The notes under the pieces are model-generated. The model had not been told where the DNA came from. It did not search any database and was given only the letters and a program-made list of their open reading frames with translations. Positions 24,159 to 35,022 of a DNA stretch of 64,000 bases are shown here, in pieces (the stretch's first letter is position 1; every line of letters starts with the position of its first letter). The translations under genes were made by a program, and so were the position numbers. Location of the stretch: the NCBI GenBank assembly GCA_036346225.1, contig JARFIW010001216.1, positions 1-64,000 of the forward strand. Reading direction: 5' to 3'. The DNA is from Platerodrilus igneus. Taxonomy: Eukaryota; Arthropoda; Insecta; Coleoptera; Lycidae.

Positions 24159-25401
24159 TCTTTCAGGAGCTACTGCAGGAATAGGTATGTAACCTTACAA
24201 GGCACGGAGAGCATTACCAAACATATAAATAAAGGTTGCCCGCAGGGGTCCATATGCGGGCCCCTATTTTGGAATATTGTAATGGATGAACTCTTGGAAA
24301 AGCTGGACACCGTTGACGAAGTGTTGTCGACCATTGCATACGCCGACGACATCTTACTGGTGGTTGAAGGCAATTCCAAAAGGGAAATCGAACGTAAAGC
24401 TAACATCGCCCTTACCCATACACAAAGTTGGTGCAAAACCAACAAAATGATCATAACACCACTAAAAACTACATACCTTGTGATGAAGGGAACCCTGGCA
24501 AGGGACCCCACCATTAAACTAGACGGTGTAAATATAAGTAGAACACAAAACACAAAATATCTGGGATTAACATTAGACAAAAAACAGAATTACTCTGCAC
24601 ATATAAACACCGTCTGTGCAAGTGCAACTTCTGCAATGCAGAACATTGCAACACTGGCCCAAAGGACTTATAAGATACCATTTAATTGCGAAAGGCTATA
24701 TCTCAACAGTGTGCTCGGTGCTATGGAATCATACGCCGCGAGCGCGTGGGGACATCGTCTTAACACAATCAAACCTAGACAAAAAATTAACAGTACACAA
24801 CGAAGTGTTTTACTGCGACTGACGGGGGCTTATGGGACTACCGCACATGATGCACTTCATGTACTGGTGGGAACTATGCCCTTGGACCTAGTAGTGAAAC
24901 AGCGAGCTGCAATGTACAATCTTACATACAATGACAACCAACAACTACAACGCATCTTAAACACAAACCAACTGCCCACGACAAAGACGGAAATAAAGAA
25001 TTACATACTTGCAGAATGGCAGACAAGATGGGATCAAAGTACAACCGGTAAAAGGGTATATGCAATGATCCCAAATATTAAAGACCGCCTAAAAGCCAAA
25101 TACCTGGTGCCCAGTCGGGGATTTATTCATTACCTAACTGGTCACAAACCCTATCTAACATACAGAGAACGCATGAACTTAGTTGACAACAACATATGCA
25201 CGTGAGGAGAAATAGGAACACCGGAACATATAGTATTCGAGTGTAATGACTTACAACCGTACCTCTACGCACATAGACAAACATTCTTAAACAAGCCCCT
25301 ACACCAGATGATTTGGAACGAAAACCTTTTTCCACACTTAAATGCACTCACACAAAAAACCACGGCACTCATCCACCAACGTTATCTTGACGGATAAAAG
25401 A
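24159..25401 (+). pseudogene. LINE-1 ORF2, 3' part: reverse transcriptase palm/thumb and C-terminal Cys/His motif
   Basis: Resumes with GCPQGSICGP (about 24237), followed by the catalytic YADD near 24340 and the thumb (KYLGLTLDKK near 24560). A long C-terminal domain, open to 25205, follows. A TGA at 25203-25205 falls where the C-terminal CCHC motif should have its second Cys (CT-stop-GEIGTPEHIVFEC). Coding-like sequence then runs on to RYLDG and a TAA near 25399. The frame 24282-25202 is otherwise intact. Confidence 0.85.
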
Positions 25402-25880
25402 CACAAACAAAACTACCCGGACAGAGACATAAAAGTACCACCTCTTCTTGGACCGAGGTTCTGCCCCGGGGACCGGAGACAGATCTCCTGGAATTCCAAG
25501 AGCTCTGCTCTTGACGACCAGAAGCAACAAGATCAAACCATTAACCCGACTTTGAAACGATCCAACCCCCTAATATGTAGAATTTGCATGCTTCTACATA
25601 TTAGCAACCCTGTCTCTCACAAATAATAACCAACAGTAGTAGTATAAGTTAATTTTAAGTAGTAGAATAAGGAATTTCTTTTCTTTTTAACAAACGCTAA
25701 ATTTTAAGAACTTACACATACCCGAGGCAAACAATACAGCAAACAAATTCTTTGCTCTGAAAGAAACTAATTTTTTATTTATATAATAGTAGAAGTTCAA
25801 ACATGTTCAAAATTATACTAATTCATTCCAACCTTTTAGTAACCTGGGCACACAAACACAAATTAACAATTCAAACACAC
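25402..25880. other. LINE-1 3' untranslated region and AT-rich flank
   Basis: A small inverted pair, CTAATATGTAGAA / TTCTACATATTAG, at about 25570-25604 could form a hairpin. No poly(A) tail is seen. The sequence passes into CA-rich repeats at about 25850-25920, so the 3' end of LINE-1 may lie there. Confidence 0.45.
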
Positions 25881-25920
25881 TTCACACACACACACACACA
25901 CACAAACACACAAAACACCT
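25881..25920. repeat. (CA)n / ACAAACAC microsatellite
   Basis: CA dinucleotides with AAACAC interruptions. It bounds the left side of the cassette at 25955-26110. Confidence 0.85.
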
Positions 25921-25954
25921 CTTATGCACTGTGCAAACACAAAACACCATTCAC

Positions 25955-26110
25955 ACACTTACATTGCCTTTTCAACATCTGGATTTCCGGCTGCCAAGGT
26001 TCCAGACTGATAAGGCAACATCCGTCGAGCGTTCCTCTTTGAAGATTGGGATATCCGACTTGCGATGGTCCTGGTCCTAAAGGGGAACGTAACACGGATA
26101 CCAACATCAC
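25955..26110. repeat. CA-bounded cassette, copy 1
   Basis: Begins CATTGCCTTTTCAACATCTGG and contains CTGATAAGGCAACATCCGT, ATATCCG and GATGGTCCTGGTCC. A diverged copy with the same order of motifs lies at 40345-40490 on the other side of LINE-2. Both copies have CA-rich tracts on each side. Confidence 0.75.
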
Positions 26111-26131
26111 ACACAACACACATACACACAA

Positions 26132-26138
<7 letters not shown>

Positions 26139-26180
<42 letters not shown>
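26139..26180. repeat. (CA)n microsatellite abutting the LINE-2 5' end
   Basis: An uninterrupted run of about 21 CA units. LINE-2 sequence (GAGAGTTCG) starts directly after it, and another CA run follows the LINE-2 3' tail at 40294. Confidence 0.92.
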
Positions 26181-26183
<3 letters not shown>

Positions 26184-26538
26184 AGTTCGTAGTGAGCAGA
26201 CGTGGTTTGTTATCGCTCTAACGTTTTCGCGTTTATTTGTAGTTAAAACTTTAGTTTCGCTATTGTGTTTGGTATCAATACGCGTAGTGAAACGACGTCA
26301 TCCTGTAGTAGTAAGTTTTTTTTATTTTTCATATCGAGTATAGTGCAAATAATTCAAAATAGTATATTACTACTAGGAGAATACGATCCCATAAACTGGT
26401 ATTACAATAATTGATATCATTAGACTGGCTATAAAGCCAGTTTAATCAACAGCTGTACATCCTTTCCTTTTAAATATCCTTATTTCTATAAATACCGATA
26501 ATGGAGTTATACTTTTATTACATCCGTCTAATCTAACA

Positions 26539-27827
26539 ATGGAACACACACTAACTTTATCAAGCAAAGCTTCTGATAACAGGGGTCTAGCAAATTCTAA
26601 CAATAACGTATCGACCGACAGTTCTCGACAGTTTTCGGAAGCAATCAAGACTATTTTGTTCCCAAAAAAGGAACAAGCTATAGTTTTCCAAGCCATCGAC
26701 GGAATACCAGTAAGAGAATATGTTTTAGCTCTTGGAAAATTAATCGAACCGAAACAGATTCTTTTTGCATCTCGCATGTCCAATAACAGAGTATGCATTT
26801 ACACATCAACAGCAGAGATCGCATCAGATGTGGTGGACAAACATGGTGGTATTAACGTTGAAAGTTTATTTATATCGGCAAGAAAGTTAATTAGCCCGTC
26901 CAAAAGAATAGTACTTTCAAATGTATCTCCGTGTATACCACACCACGTTATTGAAAATTACTTGAAAGTCGTTCATTTGAGACTTTTATCGCCAATTTCA
27001 TTTATAGGGGCGGGGATTGGAGTAAATGAGTTCAAACATGTCCTGAGCTTTAGACGTCAGGTGTACATTGCGGAAATTGAAAATCAAAAGTTGCCTGAAA
27101 CTATTGTTTTATTACACGATAGCGAGGAATATCGCATATTTATAACTGACGAAAAAGTCACATGTTTCATATGCAAGGAAACAGGTCACATCTCAGCACG
27201 CTGATATAACAAAAATGCGCCACAGACAGAACAATTTAATGAAATACAATCGTCTATTACAAGAAAAAGACCACCTGAGTCCACTCTGGAGCCGACCGAT
27301 AACCCCTTTGACTAATTTGGAATAGAACAATCATTAAAGCCATCCACTAATAGCATAGAGGATGCAGAACAAGGCGACGGGAGTTGTAGTGAATTAGAAT
27401 TTATTACACCAAAAAGGAAACAAAGTAAGAAAAACCTTACTAAGCACGAAAAAAACCACTGAAAACCGATAATTCGCATGTAGATAATTTTGAGAACATA
27501 GAAAAATTATGGTCTAATAAAAATTATATCTTAGACTACACTCAATTTACAGATTTTATTCAAGATGTTAAAGGGAAAGATAAGCCTTTAGTAGTTGCGC
27601 GTAAATACACTACTAATGTCGCTGAACTCCTACTGATTATTAAGGATGCAGTAACTGCATGCAAAGAAAGAGCGCTCAAAGATAGATGTAAACGTCTCAC
27701 GGTTTCCATTAAAAAAGCTTTACTGACCGAAGGCGCAGTTCTTCTATCACCTCCCGAATCCATTAGAGGATCTCAACAATCACTTGACCGAACAGAATCC
27801 GCAGAAAGTGTCAACAGTACCTACTAA
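26539..27827 (+). pseudogene. LINE-2 ORF1 (RNA-binding protein with CCHC knuckle)
   Basis: ATG at 26539. The N-terminal domain contains REYVLALGKLIEPKQILFAS, and then comes an RRM-like region ending in LSFRRQVYI. The zinc knuckle CFICKETGHISAR is truncated by a TGA (27202-27204) exactly at the codon for its last Cys. Coding-like sequence continues in frame beyond it, with a TAA near 27313 and a frameshift near 27450. It ends with a basic, Ser-rich tail and a TAA at 27825-27827. Its likely role is binding LINE RNA in the ribonucleoprotein. Confidence 0.75.
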
Positions 27828-27880
27828 ACAATTACTGTTACTATTATTAAATATATAATATATACTTAACAAGTTTTATA

Positions 27881-28294
27881 ATGGATGCTTTAAAAATAGT
27901 AACCTTAAACACGAAAAGCATCAAAAGTCAGTACAAATGTATACAGCTCAACGACTTTTTAACGAAGGTCAAACCTGATATAGTTTTACTTCAAGAAACC
28001 AACATTCAACAAGATTCCATACATATAGACTCTCAACATTACACATGGCTACAAAACCCATCTACTACAGACTACAGTGGTACGGCTATTCTTACAAAAG
28101 AGTTTAAACACACAAAACTATTATGCCACGAGATAATTTACGAATCGTACTTGCAGCAGGCTACAATATCTATAAAAGAATGCACGTACCATATAATAAC
28201 AGTGTACTGCCCTAACAATAAATTTAAAGCAATAGAAATATTAAATAAATTAGAAGAATACTTGATCAAACTAAAAACAAATAACTGTAACTAT
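27881..28294 (+). pseudogene. LINE-2 ORF2, part 1: endonuclease N-terminus
   Basis: ATG at 27881, 54 nt after the ORF1 stop. Endonuclease motifs include VTLNTKSI, LLQETNI with the metal-binding Glu, YSGTAILTK and VYCPN. The frame is open right up to the insertion of gypsy V. Ignoring V and one CTAT copy, it continues in phase into IIIGGGFN at 35035. Confidence 0.85.
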
Positions 28295-28881
28295 TGAAGC
28301 GGGCTACTACTACCGCGTTTCTTTAATTTAAAACAAGTAATAACAAACGTCTTTATTACTTACTGTTCACAAGTCTAATTAACAGTATATGCCTTATTTA
28401 TAGATGTTTTCAGTCCACTTAACAATGAAGCACTATTACACTAATGAATTGACAAGCACTAATATCTTCTTAAACTAACTCCTCTACCATAAGTCCATTA
28501 ACCACTAACACAACTATTTATTTATACACTTCTATTTATTTATGTATATTACAAGCTGCCTGTACATTAGACACAGCTTATATCATTTATGTATATATTC
28601 TAATAGCTCAACTACGCTTACTGTACACGATTTAATTTATATTAGACATTCAAGAATAGACTGACTCTTGCATTCATTAGCGGTCTTATATATACTCTGG
28701 ATTACAAGGATGACTCATGCTCCCGTAATTTCTAGAACAATTCTGGAATCCTGGAGAATACGCTGTGCCCCCGAGCGTTTTGTGTGTAATTGATTGCTAG
28801 AAGAATTCTCGTATCCTGAAAAGTATGCAGAGTCTACAGCGCTTGTGTGTTTGATGGGTTGCCTAGTAGTAGCTCGCAACA
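28295..28881 (-). repeat. 3' LTR of V (587 bp)
   Basis: Direct repeat of 34432-35018. Differences seen: CACTATTACAC versus CACTACTACAC, CGATTTAAT versus CGATATAAT, and GAATTCTCG versus GAATTTTCG. Confidence 0.95.
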
Positions 28882-28884
28882 CTG

Positions 28885-28894
28885 CCCCCTCTTT
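28885..28894 (-). promoter_or_regulatory. Polypurine tract of V
   Basis: Reading on the minus strand, AAAGAGGGGG followed by CAG directly precedes the 3' LTR start TGTTGCG. Confidence 0.8.
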
Positions 28895-29324
28895 AAAACC
28901 GTTACGTCTCGTAACTGTAGATACATTTTGGCGCCAATTCGATGACTGATGACGGTATCGGCAGCTATCTCCTCTGGTGCATCCACCACGTCGTTGGAAA
29001 TAACAGTCAACACTCTTTTCTTGGTCTTGGTAGGCAACCGGTTGAAAACAACAAACAAGGACCTAGACGTTGGTTCCCTGGAAAACTACTTCTAGCATAT
29101 TTCGGACTATCCTCCAATCTAAGTGATCCAGTCCACAGCCCAGCTTGGGCACCGCTAGTCTTGTTACTCCATTTTCCATCATCTGCGCCTTAAGATTTAG
29201 CAAAGCCTCCCATAGATGTCCATAACTAGGTCTTTGCCATGAAGAATTTTGGTGACCAGATAGTAAACATAACGATTTTTATCTTGAAGAACCAAAGCTT
29301 TTCCTACAGTTGGCTGCTGTTGTA
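28895..29324 (-). other. V 3' non-coding interior
   Basis: Between the end of pol and the polypurine tract. No recognised coding domain is present. Confidence 0.5.
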
Positions 29325-30713
29325 CTAATTCATCGACACATCCAAACTTTTTCTTAAAACAACAGCTATTCCCTTGACATTGCCAAATCTTGAGCTACGC
29401 AATGTGCAAGGAATACTCTTCTGGTGCTCTAAACAGATCTTGCTGTTTTCAACAACAACGCCAAATCTCGCTTTAGCGGAACCACCATACGCCGCCATAA
29501 AGCTCTCAAAATCTACATTTGGCTCATGATTAATAACTTGCCGAACACCATTATCATTATTCGAGTCTTCCTGGTTGTTGCCAGCGTAGGATGTTAAACG
29601 GTTAAAGTGTACCACTTTCGGTTTACCACGAGGATCTTCTGATCCGGTACACTACATCATTAATCCTTTTAACACTTCGTACGGCCCTTCCCATTGTCTT
29701 TGTATTTTTGGCGACAATCCACGTTTTCTTTGTGGATTGTACAACCACACTAAATCTCCAGGTTGATAACCACCTTTTTGTGCTCTCGTGTCATATTGTG
29801 ATTTCATTCGATCGCTTGCTGCCTGTATATTCTTTCGGACGTTTTCGTGAATACTATTTGATCTTTCACGAAGCTTACTAACGTAATCTTCACCTGCGAT
29901 CTCTTCTCCAGGTTTAAATCCAAACTGAAGATCACATGTTAGCCGCAATTCACGTCCTAGCATTACGCAAGCGGGCGAGTATCCTGTGCTGTCATGTACC
30001 GAAGGTCGGTACGCCAGTAGGAACAAATGTAAATATTGGTCCCAGTCTCGTTGATGTTCAGAGACAACTTTGGTCAGGTACTTCCCTAACGTCCTGTTCA
30101 TTCTTTCAACCATTCCATCCGATTGGGGGTGAAGTGGCGTGGTTCTAGTCTTCCTGATTCCAAGGTGCTTGCAGACGTTTTGAAACAACGCCGATTCGAA
30201 GTTTCGACCTTGATCGGAGTGTAATTCCAACGGAACTCCAAAACGACAAAACAACTCCCTGACTAGTACATCTGCAACCGTCTCGGCTTCTTGGTTAGGT
30301 ATAGCATATGCCTCCGGCCATTTGGTAAAATAATCCATTGCAACCAAGATGTATTTATTTCCTTTCTCTGATTCAGGAAACGGACCAGCTATATCAATGG
30401 CTACCCTCTCAAAAGGATTCCCCACGTTATACTGTCTCATTGGAGCTTTCCGTTTTGAGACCGGGCCATTTGCAGAGGCACACAATTCACATTTTCGGCA
30501 CCACTCCTTCACATCATCTTTGCAGTTCAGCCAATAGAATCTTTCTCTCACTCTCTTGAGAGTTCTTTTCACGCCAAAGTGCCCTCCGGAAATACCATCG
30601 TGCAAGTGCTGCAACACTTCCGGCACTCTGCTTCTCGGCACTATCACTTGAAGTCTCTCAGTGCCATCTTCAAATTCCAGGCGTCGTTTCAAGATTCTAT
30701 TTTCCATCATCAA
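29325..30713 (-). pseudogene. V pol: integrase and C-terminal tail
   Basis: The zinc domain (HDGISGGHFGVKRTL, then CRKCELC) is at about 30600-30470. The catalytic core has Asp in AIDIAGPF, Asp in SDQGRNFES and Glu in GMVERMNRT, with D-x35-E spacing. The C-terminal domain (GDLVWLYNPQRKRG, then WEGPYEV) runs to a stop at 29652, caused by loss of one base just before an A4 run. The tail resumes in another frame (KPKVVHFNRLTSYAG) and ends at 29325. It is in the same frame as the RT upstream, separated only by a TAG near 30724. Confidence 0.88.
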
Positions 30714-30722
30714 GGAGTCCCA

Positions 30723-32340
30723 CTATGCCCAGTATGCCTTCAGGATCCTACTTAGAATACTAATTTCTTCCCAAGCTGGTCGTTGTCCTCTACTTTTCCA
30801 CTCAATAATACGTCCCAATTCGGCGTCATTCTCCTGGTCTTCTCGCATTCTTTCGGGTTGCCAAGTATCATCGGTTACTGTCATTCTATAGATGACACTT
30901 ATTTTCTCTTCCATCTTGGACCAATGATTGCAGTCCACCGGACAAGGTCTCCTTGATAGAGCGTCTGCATTCCGATGGCTAGTTCCTACACGATGTTCTG
31001 TATCAAAGTCATATTCCTGCAGCCGCTCTATCCACCTTGCCACTTGCCCTTCAGGATTTCGAAACTGCAATAACCATTTCAGTGCAGCATGGTCTGTTCT
31101 CAACAGGAATTTACGGCCGTATAAGTACTTATAAAAGTGCTCCACGGATTTGACGACGGCCAACAGCTCCCTTCTTGTCACACAATAGTTCCTTTCTGGC
31201 CGCGACAAGACCTTGCTGAAATACCCAATAACTTTTTCTTGTCCGTCCTGCACTTGAGAAAGAACGCCTCCTATAGCTGTGTTACTGGCATCGGTATCCA
31301 ACACAAATTTCCCCTCCATCCGTGGATAACTCAAAATTGGTGCAGTAACCAGTAGCCGTTTCAGTTGTTCAAATGCACTGTGGCAGTCGTCATTCCAATC
31401 ATATTCTTGTTCATCTTCAGTTAATTTCGTTAACGGTTTGGCAATGTTCGCAAACCCAAGTATAAAACGTCGGTAATATGTGCATAATCCTAGAAAACTG
31501 CGTAGTTGGTGTATATCTGCTGGTGTAGGCCACTCTTGTACCGTTTTTATTTTGTCAGGGTCAGCTCTTATTCCGGTCTCTGAAACGACATGTCCTAGGT
31601 ATTTCACCTCTTTTCCAAATAGGTGACACTTCTTGGGGCTCAATGTAAGGTTCGCCCCGCGTAATCTTTGGAATATCTCCTCTAGGTTCTTAAGGTGTTC
31701 TTCAAAAGACCGGCCTAACACTATCACGTCGTCCAGGTACACCAGACAAGTCTTCCAAGACAGTCCACGCAGTATCAACTCCATCAATCGTTCAAAAGTA
31801 GCAGGGGCATTGCATAATCCAAATGGCATGACCTTGAACTGCCATAATCCAGTTCCAATTGTAAAGGCAGTCTTTTCTTTATCGTTTGGCTCCAAGCCTA
31901 CCTGCCAGTATCCGCTTTTCAAGTCCAAGGTCGAAAACCATTTAGATCCGGATAGAGTATCTAAGGTGTCATCAATTCTGGGCAAAGGATAGCTGTCTTT
32001 CTTTGTTACATTGTTAAGCCGCCGGTAGTCTACACAAAACCTTGTCGACCCGTCCTTTTCTTGACAAGCACTACCGGGGATGCCCATGGACTATTCGAGG
32101 GTTCAATCACTCCCTGTTCTTCCATATCGGTGATAATTTGCTCAGCTTCCTTACGTTTTGCCAAAGGAAGCCGCCTGGGTGTTGTCTTATCGGTCGCGCA
32201 TCTCCAGTGTTGATCTTGTGTTGCACAACATTCGTCCTTCCTTTCTCACTATCATCCAGTGCAAACACACCTCGATATCGTCCGACCAGTTCTTTTACCT
32301 TGCCCAGTTGGTCGCCATTTAATCCTTGACACGAGGGTAT
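30723..32340 (-). pseudogene. V pol: reverse transcriptase and RNase H
   Basis: Palm motifs are [32 protein letters not shown] and the catalytic YLDDVIV (about 31740). The thumb has [11 protein letters not shown]. RNase H has [29 protein letters not shown] and RNADALSR. Upstream, the linker (GRYRGVFALDD) lies in a shifted frame at 32403-32107. Single-base frame changes occur near 32395, 32175 and 32058, the last beside an A4 run. A TAG at about 30724 separates it from integrase. Confidence 0.9.
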
Positions 32341-33044
32341 CAACATATCCAGCAATTTCTGCGAGCAACCGTTGGTTGGTTTATTTTCGTGTCGTCCACA
32401 CAACGTTTAATATGACATACTGGAATGCAACTTCCCACAATCATGCCTTTCTTCAGGGTCACTGTATGGGGACTAATGTTCAGCACCCTTACTGGTACCA
32501 TATTTCGAGACTTTACCAGCGTTCTTCCAATCAGAAGTCCCTCCTGACCCATTCCCGATTCAGTTGCTTCCATCATGCATACTTGTCCTTCCCGGAGCGT
32601 ACCATCCAGGCGTCCCATTACTATCATTTCCGCCTTCTCGGGTATTTTCATATCACAAATCATTCGAACTTGCATCGTCTGGTTACTCCTACCTTGAAAT
32701 GGAATCTCATCATCATCTATCCGAAGCACATTTTCTTTCATGTTTACATGAAACCCATATTCTCTCATGAGATCCATTCCCAAGATCACTTCCTCTGTAA
32801 TTTCAGCTACCAACACTCGATGATTAATTAATTTGTCCCCAATTGTCAACATAACGGCAGTCTCTCCGTGAGTACCAATCTTCTCACCACTTGCCGTTCG
32901 GAGACACACCGATACAGGTAGCACTTTTCCACGACCAACCAAATCTGGTCTCATAATAGTTCTTGTCGCTCCTGTATCCACAAGTAATCGGACAACCCTA
33001 CCATTAATTCTACCATCGATATAAATGCTGTCCAGACTTTCCAT
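32340..33044 (-). pseudogene. V pol: aspartic protease region
   Basis: The active site LLVDTGATRTIM (about 32975) sits after the nucleocapsid, in the -1 frame relative to gag. The flap-side ILGMDLMREYGF is near 32780. The frame ends prematurely near 32340, after an indel at about 32395. Confidence 0.85.
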
Positions 33045-33121
33045 TGACGATGCAGCACGGATGATAATCTCCGGGGCACTACGTTGTGCTGTCGACGTTC
33101 GCCCCCTTACGTCGACTTGCT

Positions 33122-34366
33122 TTAGTTTTCCTGCTGCTCAACCGGTTGTTTTTTTGGTTGAGTGCAGCGTCTCTGTATATGACTAACTTCGCCGCAGTTC
33201 CAGCATCGCAGACCCCATCTCCGCGGTCGTTGTCTTTCAAGCTTTTCCACATGGTTGATTATTTCCTCTATGCTGTTCTGCGCTTGATCAGGTTCCTCTA
33301 AGGCAGACCGAACTTTGTGACTCATTCTGTGTGATGTCTGCTTAGCTGCTTCAAATTCAAGCGCATGAGCCAGTGCGTCATCTAACATCTTTGGCCGTGC
33401 TAATCGTAGCGCTTGCTGTATTTCGCCATCTTTAACGCCATCCACAAATGTTTGTACAGCCAGTTGTTCGAGGAAACTATCTGGTGCCGTCGGATATGCC
33501 AATCTAACTAATCTGGCGATGTCAGCTTCGAATTCTTGCAGGCTTTCACTTGTCTTTTGCGAACGGTTCTTAACTTGTGCGTGGTAAACCTGTTGAAGGT
33601 GGGCATCTCCATATCTCATCTTAAGCTTTGATGTTAAGAGGCCGTAATCATTCTGCTGGTGATCGGGAATCGTTTGTAAGATGTTAAGAGCCTCCCCCCG
33701 TAGGGCCACTATTAAGGAGATAGCCTTCTCTGTGTTGCACCAACCGTTGGCTATTGCAGCAGCTTCAAATTGTTTCAAATATGTGGGCCAAGGTGTTTTG
33801 CCATCGAATGTGGGTGGTTTTACTTTAAATTTAGACGGTATGGACTCGCTTCTTTCCATGATTCTTATTTCTGGAATGTTCTCATTTACAACTTGATTTG
33901 CCGTTTCAAGTGGCCGCGTTGTAAGTGAAATCATTTGTTCTTGCAGCCTCATTACATCTTCTTCCATTTTTACCAATTTACTGTCCAACTTTTGCTCAAC
34001 TGTTTTTACCTGTTCAGTGAAATCTTCTTTCAATGCAATGGAGCTTTCCATTAATCTTTGTTCTAGCGTAGCTGTATTTTCATTCAACTTTGCTTCCATT
34101 TTTGCAGCATTTTCAGTAAACCTTTCATCTATTTTTGTAGCATTTTCAGTAAACTTTTCATCTATTTTTGCAGCATTTTCAGTAAGCTTTTCATTTAGTG
34201 TCACTTCCAGTTTAGCCGACCTCTCCTCCATTTTCTCAGCATTTTCACTAAGTGTCAATTCTAGTTTAGCCGACCTTTCCTCCATACCGGATTTAAAATC
34301 CTTGAGGAAATTCATTAAAATTTCTGCCTCCATCTTATTTTGACTTCTTGTAACTGGCATATGCAA
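33122..34366 (-). CDS. gag: V Gag (414 residues, intact)
   Basis: ATG at 34366, 47 bases inside the primer site; TAA/TAG-type end at 33122. Residues about 15-110 are a long predicted coiled coil built from an 11-residue unit (KFTENATKIDE-like), encoded by 33-bp tandem repeats at about 34080-34290. The capsid-like domain (FKVKPPTFDG, then PWPTYLKQFEAAA) is at about residues 180-340. A single CCHC knuckle, CWNCGEVSHIQRRC, is near the C-terminus. It is the only uninterrupted ORF of V. Confidence 0.88.
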   Translation of the reverse strand: MHMPVTRSQNKMEAEILMNFLKDFKSGMEERSAKLELTLSENAEKMEERSAKLEVTLNEKLTENAAKIDEKFTENATKIDERFTENAAKMEAKLNENTATLEQRLMESSIALKEDFTEQVKTVEQKLDSKLVKMEEDVMRLQEQMISLTTRPLETANQVVNENIPEIRIMERSESIPSKFKVKPPTFDGKTPWPTYLKQFEAAAIANGWCNTEKAISLIVALRGEALNILQTIPDHQQNDYGLLTSKLKMRYGDAHLQQVYHAQVKNRSQKTSESLQEFEADIARLVRLAYPTAPDSFLEQLAVQTFVDGVKDGEIQQALRLARPKMLDDALAHALEFEAAKQTSHRMSHKVRSALEEPDQAQNSIEEIINHVEKLERQRPRRWGLRCWNCGEVSHIQRRCTQPKKQPVEQQEN

Positions 34367-34412
34367 ACTACTTAAATGTCTTTAGACTTGTGTTTTAAAT
34401 TAATAACTATAT

Positions 34413-34430
34413 ACCCCGCACCTGGCACCA
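34413..34430 (-). promoter_or_regulatory. Primer-binding site of V
   Basis: Minus-strand TGGTGCCAGGTGCGGGGT begins one base after the 5' LTR end. The TGG start fits a tRNA CCA tail. Confidence 0.8.
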
Positions 34431-34431
34431 G

Positions 34432-35018
34432 TGAAGCGGGCTACTACTACCGCGTTTCTTTAATTTAAAACAAGTAATAACAAACGTCTTTATTACTTAC
34501 TGTTCACAAGTCTAATTAACAGTATATGCCTTATTTATAGATGTTTTCAGTCCACTTAACAATGAAGCACTACTACACTAATGAATTGACAAGCACTAAT
34601 ATCTTCTTAAACTAACTCCTCTACCATAAGTCCATTAACCACTAACACAACTATTTATTTATACACTTCTATTTATTTATGTATATTACAAGCTGCCTGT
34701 ACATTAGACACAGCTTATATCATTTATGTATATATTCTAATAGCTCAACTACGCTTACTGTACACGATATAATTTATATTAGACATTCAAGAATAGACTG
34801 ACTCTTGCATTCATTAGCGGTCTTATATATACTCTGGATTACAAGGATGACTCATGCTCCCGTAATTTCTAGAACAATTCTGGAATCCTGGAGAATACGC
34901 TGTGCCCCCGAGCGTTTTGTGTGTAATTGATTGCTAGAAGAATTTTCGTATCCTGAAAAGTATGCAGAGTCTACAGCGCTTGTGTGTTTGATGGGTTGCC
35001 TAGTAGTAGCTCGCAACA
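34432..35018 (-). repeat. 5' LTR of V (587 bp)
   Basis: Matches 28295-28881 with three visible substitutions. It is followed by CTAT (35019-35022) and resumed LINE-2 coding sequence. Confidence 0.95.
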
Positions 35019-35022
35019 CTAT

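Larger units (their letters stand above)
13976..25401 (+). mobile_element. R1-clade LINE (LINE-1), split by a hAT MITE and by LTR element Z
   Basis: ORF1 has a C-terminal Cys/His cluster. ORF2 has an apurinic-like endonuclease, a reverse transcriptase with YADD, and a C-terminal Cys/His motif. The endonuclease segment (IMADVNGKSPMWHSS, DERGE, then NIDVTLTNG) is typical of the R1 clade (R1, TRAS, SART, Waldo). Two precise insertions interrupt it, 15349-15833 and 17900-24154. Several stops and frameshifts make this copy dead. The 3' untranslated part beyond 25401 probably extends to about 25640-25850. Many R1-clade LINEs are target-specific, and the sequence just downstream is rich in ACA/CA repeats. 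Confidence 0.8.
28291..35022 (-). mobile_element. Ty3/gypsy retrotransposon V (28295-35018), nested in LINE-2, target duplication CTAT
   Basis: Full-length minus-strand element with 587-bp LTRs at both ends, a primer site next to the right LTR and a polypurine tract next to the left LTR. Gag, protease, RT, RNase H and integrase follow in order from right to left. It is flanked by CTAT at 28291-28294 and 35019-35022. In element sense its termini are TGTTGCGAG...GCTTCA, that is TG...CA. The two LTRs differ at only three positions that I could find, so the insertion is recent. Pol nevertheless carries several frame breaks. Confidence 0.95.

Noticed and set aside
25922..26176. Cys-Val-rich minus-strand frame (and 40334-40534)
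   Set aside because: Produced by (CA)n translated as Cys-Val. The shared central residues come from the duplicated non-coding cassette.
25195..27204. Reassignment of TGA to Cys, suggested by two Cys-position TGA codons
   Set aside because: Both are in decayed LINE copies with other stops and frameshifts. Animal nuclear genomes do not use this code, and a third TGA (49275) replaces Arg.
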